A stretch of 64,000 nt of DNA from Exiguobacterium sp. Helios (GTDB lineage: Bacteria > Bacillota > Bacilli > Exiguobacteriales > Exiguobacteriaceae), in assembly GCF_014524545.1 (NCBI RefSeq), contig NZ_CP053557.1:1637501-1701500 (forward strand), written 5' to 3'. The translations under genes and the position numbers were made by a program. The stretch's first letter is position 1, and every line of letters begins with the position of its first letter. This document shows positions 57,096 through 64,000 of the stretch, piece after piece. The notes below the pieces were generated by a model. It saw only the letters and a list, made by a program, of their open reading frames with translations, was not told the origin of the DNA and made no database searches.

Positions 57096-57826
57096 AAGAC
57101 GTCACCCGCGGCATAGTGCCGTTCGATGACGAAGTTTGTCTTGTCACCTCTGAAATAAGACCGCGAATATTCAATCGGCTCACCGGCAGTGTTTTCAGCA
57201 ACCGTTTCGATATAAAAACACGGCATGCCGAGTTCACAGTTTAAATGTTCACTGATTCGTTCGTCTGCCAACGTGATTTCAAGGGACTCAGTCGTTTTGG
57301 CGACGGAAATTGAAAAGGTTTCGCGGAGCGTCGTGTACAGGGAATGTTCCGCTTGTTTTTTCGTGATGCCAGGCGCAATGTGCCAGGGGATATAGGAGAT
57401 TTCGTATTGCGTCGGTTCGTCATTGGCCCGGCGAATCCGTTCGATCCGTTGAATCGGATCATTGAGTTTGACATTTAACTTGGCGACGATTGCCGCGTTT
57501 GCCGGGACGACCGTCAAATCAACGGCGGCGACATGCCCCCGTTTGCCTTGGACAGCGAGCTGTTCGGTATAGGTGTCAGGTGTATCCGATAAGGTTTGGC
57601 GTACCTTTTGATCGGCGACGAACGTCCCTTTGCCTTGTTGCCGAATCAGGTACCCTTCGAGCGTCAATTGATTCAAGGCGGCCCGGACGGTCGTCCGGCT
57701 GACATCAAAATCTTCACAGAGCTCATATTCGGTCGGTAATTGTTGACCGGCTTGATAGAGTCCCGATTTAATACGTTCTAACAACTCTTCTTTGATATAG
57801 GAGTGTAACGATTGGTTGGTTTCCAT
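57092..57826 (-). CDS. GntR-family regulator, HutC/UTRA subfamily
   Basis: A 244-residue regulator. YIKEELLERIKSGLYQAGQQLPTEYELCEDFDVSRTTVRAALNQLTLEGYLIRQQGKGTFV is the winged helix, and residues from about 90 are a UTRA effector domain of the kind that binds sugar phosphates. It is co-transcribed with chbG and divergent from the PTS operon. Three palindromes in the gap are its likely operators, and a phosphorylated disaccharide its likely inducer. Confidence 0.9.
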   Translation of the reverse strand: METNQSLHSYIKEELLERIKSGLYQAGQQLPTEYELCEDFDVSRTTVRAALNQLTLEGYLIRQQGKGTFVADQKVRQTLSDTPDTYTEQLAVQGKRGHVAAVDLTVVPANAAIVAKLNVKLNDPIQRIERIRRANDEPTQYEISYIPWHIAPGITKKQAEHSLYTTLRETFSISVAKTTESLEITLADERISEHLNCELGMPCFYIETVAENTAGEPIEYSRSYFRGDKTNFVIERHYAAGDVL

Positions 57827-57909
57827 GACGGACCTTCCTTCACGATTTTTCTTTTATTGTAGCGATAAAAGACAACTAAATGCAAATGTTATAACAAGTT
57901 ACGAAAATT

Positions 57910-57962
57910 TGTATTAATACATTTGATATTTGTATTTACATTTGTTCTTTTTGTATGATACA
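57910..57962. promoter_or_regulatory. three tandem TGTA-TACA palindromes (likely GntR/UTRA operators)
   Basis: TGTATTAATACA (57910-57921), TGTATTTACA (57931-57940) and TGTATGATACA (57952-57962) have centres about 20-21 bp apart, two helical turns. The half-site recalls the TreR operator family (TTGTATATACAA). Confidence 0.7.
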
Positions 57963-57979
57963 TTACAATCAAGAAAAAG

Positions 57980-57993
57980 AGGAAGCGGTTACA
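57980..57993 (+). promoter_or_regulatory. candidate CcpA cre site
   Basis: AGGAAGCGGTTACA matches TGWAANCGNTNWCA at 12 of 14 positions. It lies 22 bp before the GH4 start, where CcpA binding would block elongation or initiation. Confidence 0.5.
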
Positions 57994-58014
57994 AAAAAAG
58001 AGGAGGTTTTTATC

Positions 58015-59343
58015 ATGGGCATCAAAGTTGTCATCATCGGAGGTGGATCAAGCTATACACCTGAATTAATCGAAGGGTTCATCAAACGGTATGAATCCTT
58101 TCCGGTTTCTGAAATCGTCTTATGTGATATCGAATCCGGAACAGACAAGTTAGACATCATTACCCGGCTTGCAGAGCGGATGATTCACCGGTCCGGTTTG
58201 CCGATTCGTGTCAGTTCAACATTAAATCGCCTTCATGCCCTGGAAGGAGCAGACTTCGTATCGACACAAATCCGCGTCGGAGGGTTGCAGGCACGGGCAC
58301 TCGATGAACAGATTCCTTTGAAACACGGTTTTATCGGTCAGGAAACGAATGGCGCAGGCGGGATTTTCAAAGCGTTCCGGACGATTCCCGTCCTGCTCGA
58401 ACTGTCAAAAGAGATGCACGAAATCTGTCCCGATGCCTGGCTGATTAACTTTACGAATCCAGCCGGTATCGTGACGGAAGCGTTATTGAAGCACGGTCCC
58501 CACCAAAAAGTCATCGGTGTCTGCAACATACCGTTTAACATGCGGAACTCGACTGCCGAAGTCTTGCACGTCGATGTGGAACGCGTCTCGATCGAGTTTA
58601 TCGGTTTAAACCATTTTGTCTTTGGTCGCCGGGTCTTTGTCGACGGAAGCGATCGAACGCAAGAGGTGATGCAGCGTCTAATGTCGAATCAGCTTGATTT
58701 TTCACCGGCGAATATCGTCAGCCTCGGTTGGTCCGACTCCTTCTTGCAAGCCGTCAACATGTTGCCGAATCCGTACCACCAGTACTATTTCCAAACCGCG
58801 GAGACGCTTAAGAAAGATATCGCTACCTACAACACGAACGGCACCCGGGCTGAGATTGTCCAGGAAGTCGAACGGACATTGTTCGAAGCCTATCAGGATG
58901 AACAGTTAGACGAAAAACCGGCTGAACTCGAATTACGCGGTGGCGCGTATTACAGTGATGCTGCCTGCTCTTTGATGGATTCGATTCACAACAATCGCGG
59001 AGACATCCAGACCGTCAATACATTAAACCGCGGGGCGATTTCCGACTTACCGGTTGATGCCGTCATCGAAGTCAACGCCGTCATTACGAAAGACGGTCCA
59101 CTCCCGATTGCGGTCGGACCAATACCATTATCCGTCAAAGGATTGATTTTGCAGATGAAGCAGATGGAAGAATTGACGATTCAAGCCGCGTTAAGCGGAT
59201 CCGTCAAAGATGCTTACTTAGCCTTTTTGATGAATCCATTGATTCAAGATGAAAAACGGGCGCAACCGTTACTCGAGGAGATGCTGCTTGCGCACGCAGC
59301 ATGGTTACCACAATTTCAATCCAAGGAGGCGCAACGGACATGA
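58015..59343 (+). CDS. chbF: 6-phospho-beta-glucosidase / chitobiose-6P hydrolase, GH4
   Basis: A 442-residue GH4 enzyme using NAD and a divalent metal. VVIIGGGSSYTPELIEGFI is the dinucleotide fold. INFTNPAGIVTEAL and IGVCNIPFNMR hold the metal-binding Asn and Cys, and GLNHFVFGRRVF the metal His. Relatives hydrolyse cellobiose-6P (CelF/LicH) or diacetylchitobiose-6P (ChbF); chbG nearby favours the latter. AGGAGG lies nine bases before ATG 58015, and the 20-codon extension to 57955 overlaps the operators and was rejected. It overlaps the EIIC gene by ATGA. Confidence 0.9.
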   Translation: MGIKVVIIGGGSSYTPELIEGFIKRYESFPVSEIVLCDIESGTDKLDIITRLAERMIHRSGLPIRVSSTLNRLHALEGADFVSTQIRVGGLQARALDEQIPLKHGFIGQETNGAGGIFKAFRTIPVLLELSKEMHEICPDAWLINFTNPAGIVTEALLKHGPHQKVIGVCNIPFNMRNSTAEVLHVDVERVSIEFIGLNHFVFGRRVFVDGSDRTQEVMQRLMSNQLDFSPANIVSLGWSDSFLQAVNMLPNPYHQYYFQTAETLKKDIATYNTNGTRAEIVQEVERTLFEAYQDEQLDEKPAELELRGGAYYSDAACSLMDSIHNNRGDIQTVNTLNRGAISDLPVDAVIEVNAVITKDGPLPIAVGPIPLSVKGLILQMKQMEELTIQAALSGSVKDAYLAFLMNPLIQDEKRAQPLLEEMLLAHAAWLPQFQSKEAQRT

Positions 59344-60623
59344 ATAAATTCATTGAAATCGCAGGAAGAATCGGGGCCCAACGCCATCTCGTCGCGATAC
59401 GGGATGGATTCGTCGCCATTATGCCTCTGATCATCGTCGGGTCTCTCGCGATACTGATCAATAACTTCCCCGCCATCGGCAGTCTTGACTTCGTCGGTTG
59501 GATGAACGGGTTGTTTGGGGAAGGAAACTGGCAGGGGTTAGGGGGAAACATCTGGAACGGATCGTTTGCGATTTTAGGATTGCTGGTGGCTTTTTCGATC
59601 GCTTACAGCCTGGCTAAAAGTTACGATGTCGATCCGTTGTCGGCAGGGTTGATTTCCGTCGCCTCCTATATCATTCTCGTTCCGGTCACGAAAGACTGGG
59701 GACTCAGTTTTGCCTGGCTCGGCGCGCAAGGACTATTCGTCGCCATCATTCTTTCTCTTTTGACGACCGAGCTGTTTCGCATCTTACTGAAGACACGGTT
59801 GACGATCTCGATGCCGGATGGGGTTCCGGATGGTGTCGTCCGCTCGTTCCAGGCGTTGATTCCGGCCACATTGATTTTGATCCTCGTCGGAGGTTTCCAA
59901 TTATTCATGACGCTTGCCATTGAGTCGAGTCTGTTTGAAGTCATCTTCAACAGTATTCAAAAACCGTTGCAAGGGTTCGGGGATACACTTCCGGCTGCAA
60001 TCGCGATTGCCTTTTTAAATCATGTTCTCTGGTTCTTCGGTTTACATGGGACAAACATCATCGGAGCCGTCATCGAACCGATTTATCTGCCGTTGATTCA
60101 GCAGAACCTGGAAGCATTCCAAGCCGGGACTTCTGCTTACGATGTCCCGAATACGGTGACGAAACCTTTCCTCGACTCCTTCGTATTCATAGGGGGTTCC
60201 GGTACGACGCTTGCTCTTCTCTTTGCCATTTTCTTTGTCATCCGCGAACAGAAAAATCATCCGTACCGCGAAGTCGCCAAGTTATCGACACCCGCTGGAT
60301 TATTCAACATCAACGAACCGGTGATTTTCGGCTTACCGATCGTCTTGAACCCGATCATGTTGATTCCATTCATCCTGGTGCCGGTCACATTAACGATCGT
60401 GTCCTATGTCGCGCTGTCGACCGGACTGGTGCCAAAAACCGTCGCGATTTTACCATGGACGACACCGCCTTTAATCAGCGGATATCTCGTAACAGGCGGG
60501 AGTTGGCGCGGAATCGCACTACAAGTCGTCAATTTGACGCTCGCGACAGCGATTTATGTCCCGTTCGTCGCAGCCGGCGTCCGGGCGATGAAAAAACAAA
60601 CAGAAGGGAAGATGGCAAGCTGA
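59340..60623 (+). CDS. PTS lactose/cellobiose-family EIIC
   Basis: A 427-residue membrane permease with about ten spans. AGRIGAQRHLVAIRDGFVAIMPLIIVGSLAI is the family opening, and NHVLWFFGLHGTNIIG and GLFNINEPVIFGLPIVLNP are conserved substrate-pocket segments. ATG 59340 overlaps the GH4 stop, with AAGGAGG about 12 nt upstream. Sugar specificity is probably chitobiose, with cellobiose as the alternative. It forms a complex with the EIIA and EIIB encoded next. Confidence 0.92.
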   Translation: MNKFIEIAGRIGAQRHLVAIRDGFVAIMPLIIVGSLAILINNFPAIGSLDFVGWMNGLFGEGNWQGLGGNIWNGSFAILGLLVAFSIAYSLAKSYDVDPLSAGLISVASYIILVPVTKDWGLSFAWLGAQGLFVAIILSLLTTELFRILLKTRLTISMPDGVPDGVVRSFQALIPATLILILVGGFQLFMTLAIESSLFEVIFNSIQKPLQGFGDTLPAAIAIAFLNHVLWFFGLHGTNIIGAVIEPIYLPLIQQNLEAFQAGTSAYDVPNTVTKPFLDSFVFIGGSGTTLALLFAIFFVIREQKNHPYREVAKLSTPAGLFNINEPVIFGLPIVLNPIMLIPFILVPVTLTIVSYVALSTGLVPKTVAILPWTTPPLISGYLVTGGSWRGIALQVVNLTLATAIYVPFVAAGVRAMKKQTEGKMAS

Positions 60624-60952
60624 TGACAGAAGAACTGCAAATCCTATCATTTACGATGATTCTTCATGCAGGCAATGCCCGTTCGGCAGCAATGGAATCG
60701 ATTCAGGCTGCTAAAAAAGGAGACCTTGCGTTAGCCCAATCTAAACTGGAAGAAGCCAATCAGGAAAGTCTGCAGGCGCATCGTGCCCAGACGACTTTAC
60801 TGCAGGACGAAGCAAAAGGTCTTGAAACGCCGTTATCGATTCTGTTGATTCATGCCCAAGACCATTTGATGACGGCGATGACCGTCAGAGATCTAGCTGT
60901 CGAGATGGTTGAACTGTATACACGACTCACACGACTGGAGGAAAAATCATGA
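60623..60952 (+). CDS. PTS lactose/cellobiose-family EIIA
   Basis: A 109-residue trimeric helical-bundle protein. His77 in LIHAQDHLMTAM is the phosphorylation site, followed by the metal-binding Asp80. MILHAGNARSAAMESIQAAKKGD is the conserved first helix. ATG 60623 shares one base with the EIIC stop (TGATG). The longer frame from 60455 is an overlap artefact. It overlaps the EIIB gene by four bases. Confidence 0.93.
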   Translation: MTEELQILSFTMILHAGNARSAAMESIQAAKKGDLALAQSKLEEANQESLQAHRAQTTLLQDEAKGLETPLSILLIHAQDHLMTAMTVRDLAVEMVELYTRLTRLEEKS

Positions 60953-61257
60953 ACATTTTACTCGTTTGCTCGGCCGGCATGTCGACGTCGATCTTAGTTC
61001 GGAAAATGCGTGAACAGGCGGTGATACAAGGACTTGATGTGACAATCGAAGCCATTCCCGAAAGTGAATTATCGCATCATCTGGATCAGACGGACGTGAT
61101 TTTAATCGGACCACAAGTCCGGTATTTAGAAACAAAGATCCGTCAAGTAGCAGAACCAAAAGGGGTTCGGGTCGCGATCATCAATCAGATGGCCTATGGT
61201 CTGATGAAAGGGGACTTGGTCCTCGAACAGGCTCAATCCTTATTAACAGAAGCTTGA
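60949..61257 (+). CDS. PTS lactose/cellobiose-family EIIB
   Basis: A 102-residue cytoplasmic domain protein. MNILLVCSAGMSTSILVRKM carries the phosphorylated Cys7 in the CSAGMSTS loop. VILIGPQVRYLETKI is the conserved second half. It closes the GH4-EIIC-EIIA-EIIB operon. All PTS subunits are separate, and all junctions overlap, which supports tight stoichiometry. Confidence 0.94.
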   Translation: MNILLVCSAGMSTSILVRKMREQAVIQGLDVTIEAIPESELSHHLDQTDVILIGPQVRYLETKIRQVAEPKGVRVAIINQMAYGLMKGDLVLEQAQSLLTEA

Positions 61258-61264
61258 TGAATTT

Positions 61265-61318
61265 ACGCTAACAGGTAAAAACGGTTGATTCTGCCGATTT
61301 TACCTGTTAGCGTTTTTC
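61265..61318 (+). terminator. terminator of the chb operon
   Basis: ACGCTAACAGGTAAAA pairs with TTTTACCTGTTAGCGT and is followed by TTTT. Between here and 61514 I see no gene; a few codons of low-complexity coding-like sequence near 61370-61480 are interrupted by stops. Confidence 0.92.
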
Positions 61319-61513
61319 TGTCTGAAAATTAATCGGTAAAGCGACGGAAACAGGAAAACTAGTAAACATGAAGAAGTAGTTAACATCGGAGACCGATGCC
61401 GCAGGACCATCGATGCAATTGATGATTAAAGGTCAATGGACATGGTCGTTCGCGGAGGGGAAGTGAGTTCGAGACGAAACTGAAAATGATTTGATTGAAG
61501 TAAGGGGCGACCA

Positions 61514-62101
61514 ATGGACATCACAACACGGCTTTATATCGAACATATTGAACAGTGGCATAGTTGGTTGGAGAATCATCATTTAACGGAGACCGAAGTT
61601 TGGCTTATATTTGATAAAAAGGATGCAGAAAAATATCAGTTGGATTATATCGAAACCGTCGAAGAAGCTCTTTGTTTTGGTTGGATCGACGGGATTAAAA
61701 AAAGGGACGGGGACCTACTGCTTCAGCGATTTACGCCACGTCGGACAAACAGTCACTGGACTGAACTGAATAAAGAACGGGTCCGCCGACTGACAGCACT
61801 CGGAAAGATGCAGGAACAGGGGTTAAAGGTGACACCTGACTTGACGATACCGTTCGACATCGATCAATCCATTATCAGGGAACTGAAAAAAGATCCGGAC
61901 ACCTATCAATTTTTCCGGACGTTGCCGGAGCTCTACATCCGTGTCCGGATCAGTTATATCCAGGTCAGCAAGCGAGACAGCCCGGAGTATGAAAAACGTC
62001 TAGCAAAGTTTTTGGCGTATACGGCGCAACGTCGATTGTTCGGTCGCTATGACGATGGAGGAAAATTGACGGGGAACTATCAGGTGAAGTCGAGAAACTA
62101 A
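61514..62101 (+). CDS. YdeI/OmpD-associated-family protein
   Basis: A 195-residue soluble protein. HSWLENHHLTETEVWLIFDKK, EEALCFGWIDGIKKRDG, QRFTPRRTNSHWTELNKERVRRLTALGKM are the conserved blocks of the YdeI/OmpD-associated family, sometimes called bacteriocin-protection proteins. The C-terminal region is the shorter helical form. Function is uncertain. GTAAGGGGCG precedes the ATG. Confidence 0.85.
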   Translation: MDITTRLYIEHIEQWHSWLENHHLTETEVWLIFDKKDAEKYQLDYIETVEEALCFGWIDGIKKRDGDLLLQRFTPRRTNSHWTELNKERVRRLTALGKMQEQGLKVTPDLTIPFDIDQSIIRELKKDPDTYQFFRTLPELYIRVRISYIQVSKRDSPEYEKRLAKFLAYTAQRRLFGRYDDGGKLTGNYQVKSRN

Positions 62102-62118
62102 ATTGACCGCTCGGTTAG

Positions 62119-62253
62119 GAGCAAATCATCGTCATCGGCGAACGATTACAAGCAAACTTCCTCGAGCGGGCGTTAACGACGAAACCGAAACAAGTCATCC
62201 ATAAAAATTTGTCACAATCGAGTCAACACCATATTCTAAAGCAGGTATTTTGA
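62119..62253 (+). pseudogene. C-terminal remnant of an unidentified gene
   Basis: A 44-codon open stretch reads EQIIVIGERLQANFLERAL, continues TTKPKQVIHKNLSQ and ends in TGA at 62251. It has no start codon or ribosome site, and TAG closes the frame just upstream. It reads like coding sequence, so it is probably the tail of a deleted gene. I cannot name the family. Confidence 0.35.
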
Positions 62254-62303
62254 GCGTCGACGTCTAAAGTATAGCTTTAGACGTACATAAGGAGTGAAAT
62301 CAG

Positions 62304-62888
62304 ATGTTCATGCATCATATTACCGATCAATTGAGCTTAAAATTAATCGAACGACAGGACGCCGACGAGCTGTATGCGTTGATCGACGCCAACCGGGACC
62401 ACTTGCGGCAATGGCTCCGCTGGGTCGACGGGGCGACCGGACCCGACATCTACCGGAACGAAATCATTCCGGCCTGGTTGACGGACTATGCGAACGGCAA
62501 CGGCTTTGCCTGCGGCATTTACTTCAAAGGTGAGCTCGTCGGGACGATTGCCTTACACGAAATCAATCAGATGTTACGGCAAACGTCGATCGGGTATTAT
62601 TTGACCGGGAACGGGCGCGGCAAAGGATTGATGACACCTGTCGTCGCTTTTATCACAGACTATTGTTTTACGACATTACAACTGAACCGGGTCGTCATCG
62701 AATGTGCGGTCGGCAATACACGAAGCCGGAAGATACCGGAACGTTTAGGTTTTCAGCAGGAAGGAATCCTTCGTGATGCGGAGAAATTGTACGACGCGTA
62801 TCATGATGTTGCGGTTTATGCGATGCTTGCACAGGACTGGTCCAATACCTTGGTGTCTGATCAACGCGTAAGCTACCGTTCAAACTGA
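62304..62888 (+). CDS. GNAT acetyltransferase (RimL/YdaF-like)
   Basis: A 194-residue enzyme. LSLKLIERQDADELYALIDANRDHLRQWLRWVDG is the RimL-type N-terminus, and SIGYYLTGNGRGKGLMTPVVAFITDYCF is motif A (a variant with GRGKG). NTRSRKIPERLGFQQEGILRDAEKLYDAYHDVAVYAML follows; Pro in KIPERLGF is unusual where Ala or Ser is common. Relatives modify ribosomal protein L7/L12 or act as resistance enzymes. AAGGAG is nine bases before the ATG. Confidence 0.85.
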   Translation: MFMHHITDQLSLKLIERQDADELYALIDANRDHLRQWLRWVDGATGPDIYRNEIIPAWLTDYANGNGFACGIYFKGELVGTIALHEINQMLRQTSIGYYLTGNGRGKGLMTPVVAFITDYCFTTLQLNRVVIECAVGNTRSRKIPERLGFQQEGILRDAEKLYDAYHDVAVYAMLAQDWSNTLVSDQRVSYRSN

Positions 62889-62913
62889 CGGGAAAGAGAA
62901 AGGAAGAGGGACG

Positions 62914-63387
62914 ATGGTTAAATTTGAAAAAATGTCGGAAACGGCATACGCAGCGTATCTACCGGAAGCCATCAAAGAATATGCCGAGGAGAAGGTCAAG
63001 GCCGGAACATGGGCAGAAGTGGAAGCTGTTGACCGTTCGGCAGCTGAGTACGGGCAATTGTTGCCGGACGGGATTCATACAAAACAGCATTATCTGTTTT
63101 CGATTTTGGACGACATCGAACAGACAGACGTCGGCATGATCTGGTTTCAAGTAAGCGAATCGACGCACGGACGGACCGCCTTTATCTTCGACTTTAAAAT
63201 CGATGACGTTCATCAAGGAAAAGGCTATGGCCGGCAAGCGATGGAGATGCTCGAACAGGTCGCCCGGAGGATGAACATCAAAAAAATCAAATTACACGTT
63301 TTTGCGCATAACACGCGTGCGATTCATCTCTATGAAACGACGGGATTTCTCACAACGGATTTACATATGACAAAAACGCTGAACTGA
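62914..63387 (+). CDS. GNAT acetyltransferase
   Basis: A 157-residue enzyme. The core FIFDFKIDDVHQGKGYGRQAMEMLEQVARRM (motif A, GKGYG) and LHVFAHNTRAIHLYETTGFLTTDLHMTKTL (motif B) are canonical. The N-terminal helix pair (AIKEYAEEKVKAGTWAEVEA) is a common feature of the B. subtilis YjcK/YvbK-like branch. It is 25 bp after the previous GNAT and likely co-transcribed. Substrate is unknown. Confidence 0.87.
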   Translation: MVKFEKMSETAYAAYLPEAIKEYAEEKVKAGTWAEVEAVDRSAAEYGQLLPDGIHTKQHYLFSILDDIEQTDVGMIWFQVSESTHGRTAFIFDFKIDDVHQGKGYGRQAMEMLEQVARRMNIKKIKLHVFAHNTRAIHLYETTGFLTTDLHMTKTLN

Positions 63388-63390
63388 CAA

Positions 63391-63440
63391 CCAAACTCCT
63401 CTGCTGTCCCAATGGGATGACAGAGGAGTTTGGTTGTTTT
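63391..63440. terminator. bidirectional terminator
   Basis: AACCAAACTCCTCTG pairs with CAGAGGAGTTTGGTT and is followed by GTTTTC. It lies between the GNAT pair and the convergent C45 gene. Confidence 0.88.
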
Positions 63441-64000
63441 CAGCGCCACGTTTGAAGCGTATTGGCGAACTGGATATCGGTTTCAAGTTCACCATGAATG
63501 TGGGTTGAGGTAAAGTCATTTCCGGCAAGCCAGTCTTTAAAATTGAACTCAACCGGCTCCTGATCGCCGCCGAGCGCAAACCAGACTTTCATGTCGGACG
63601 GGAAATAGGCCGATGTATGAATCGTCCCTGCCCAGTGACTGTACAGGTCGGAGAAAACTCCTTTATCGGAATCGTTCAACAGCCGGAACGCCGATTCCGC
63701 ATCCTGAATCAAATGCTGATGCGTCTTCAGTTCCATCATCCGGCGTTTTGAATCGTCGAGATGAAACCGGTTTTCGTGTTGCAACAGATCAAAATGATTT
63801 GTACAGAGATTCGTCTCGCGGACTTCGATATCACGGGCTGTCGCTTCGATGACGAATGACCGGTTCGACCGGTCATGGACGACATAACTGAAAGATCCCC
63901 GGTGCGGCATCTCTTTGACGAGCGAAATCGCATCTTCGACCGACGTACATGTCTCGAGGATGATCCGTCCAATCATGAAACTGACGAAGCCGTCTCCCGG
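63440..64000 (-). CDS. C45-type hydrolase / acyltransferase (AAT-like), 5'-truncated by window edge
   Basis: The visible 186 residues are the C-terminal half; the frame is open to the right edge with PGDGFVSFMIGRIILETCTSVEDAISLVKEMPHRGSFSYVVHD. This block (ETC(T/S)xxEAI...P) and FVIEATARDIEVRETN match the peptidase C45 / acyl-CoA:6-APA acyltransferase-like Ntn hydrolases. The catalytic N-terminal Cys lies beyond the window. Bacterial members are mostly of unknown substrate, with linear amides or penicillin side chains possible. It is convergent with the GNAT pair. Confidence 0.8.
   Translation of the reverse strand, partial: PGDGFVSFMIGRIILETCTSVEDAISLVKEMPHRGSFSYVVHDRSNRSFVIEATARDIEVRETNLCTNHFDLLQHENRFHLDDSKRRMMELKTHQHLIQDAESAFRLLNDSDKGVFSDLYSHWAGTIHTSAYFPSDMKVWFALGGDQEPVEFNFKDWLAGNDFTSTHIHGELETDIQFANTLQTWR

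Noticed and set aside
57955..58014. Start of the GH4 gene at 57955
   Set aside because: It would place the start inside the third operator and add a Lys/Glu-rich leader; AGGAGG is correctly spaced from ATG 58015.
61370..61500. Possible gene fragment between the chb operon and the YdeI-like gene
   Set aside because: Coding-like words occur in two frames (for example MDMVVRGGEVSSRRN) but are short and broken by stops, and no family could be assigned.
1..64000. CRISPR arrays, tRNA or rRNA genes
   Set aside because: No regularly spaced identical repeats, cloverleaf-like TTCRANY-containing segments or rRNA-like stretches were noticed on reading; a scan with dedicated tools would be decisive.

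Overview
The window looks like a chromosomal segment of a Bacillota bacterium. The gene families, the strong AGGAGG-type ribosome binding sites, the dense short operons and the many rho-independent terminators fit the Bacillales, and Exiguobacterium is my best guess. That genus call is inferred from gene content, not from a marker gene. No rRNA or tRNA gene, CRISPR array or intact insertion sequence was seen.

Layout. Positions 1-6.2 kb hold peptidoglycan-sugar recycling: the 3' part of nagZ, murQ, the MurNAc PTS permease murP, and mupG with a P-loop kinase. Positions 6.3-9.5 kb hold a hydrolase, a VOC protein and small unknowns. Positions 9.6-14.8 kb carry a five-gene nickel/peptide-type ABC operon (nikABCDE-like) behind a clear Fur box. 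Positions 14.8-23 kb mix small regulators (Xre, two MarR), acetyltransferases, an MFS exporter and a diguanylate cyclase. Positions 23.1-27.4 kb form a stress/antibiotic block: a yefM-yoeB toxin-antitoxin pair, an Arr-type rifamycin ADP-ribosyltransferase, and a VanR/VanS/VanY-like trio followed by a broken DUF402 gene. Positions 28.3-30.4 kb contain a phage-type module (HTH/DnaD protein, M15 endolysin, holin), and a structured leader RNA candidate lies between it and a second diguanylate cyclase.

Positions 33-38.7 kb hold a threonine-aldolase-like enzyme, a MerR/SDR divergent pair, an MFS exporter, a 35-residue membrane peptide and flavohemoprotein. Positions 38.8-42.4 kb hold an SgrR-like regulator divergent from an MFS exporter, then a GNAT gene with an in-frame stop. 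Positions 42.4-45.5 kb hold a SMI1/KNR4 immunity-like protein with a small membrane protein, a PadR/HAAS pair, and a broken CPBP protease gene. Positions 45.6-49.3 kb hold a GntR regulator with a DMT exporter, DUF554, a NUDIX hydrolase and an arylamine N-acetyltransferase. Positions 49.4-52.4 kb are a Fur-boxed iron-siderophore uptake operon without its ATPase. Positions 52.6-56.2 kb hold a third diguanylate cyclase, a VOC protein and an MFS/ROK pair. Positions 56.4-61.3 kb are a chitobiose/cellobiose system: chbG and a GntR regulator diverge from a GH4 glucosidase and PTS EIIC, EIIA and EIIB, with three tandem operator-like palindromes between. The window ends with YdeI-like and GNAT genes and a C45-type hydrolase cut by the right edge.

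Two themes run through the segment. One is amino-sugar salvage, both of the cell's own wall (NagZ, MurP, MurQ, MupG) and of chitin oligosaccharides (ChbG, GH4, PTS). The other is metal and stress control: two Fur boxes and several short regulator-target pairs whose operators can be read directly. Four broken genes or remnants and one IS200/IS605-like end hairpin show recent erosion between the intact operons.
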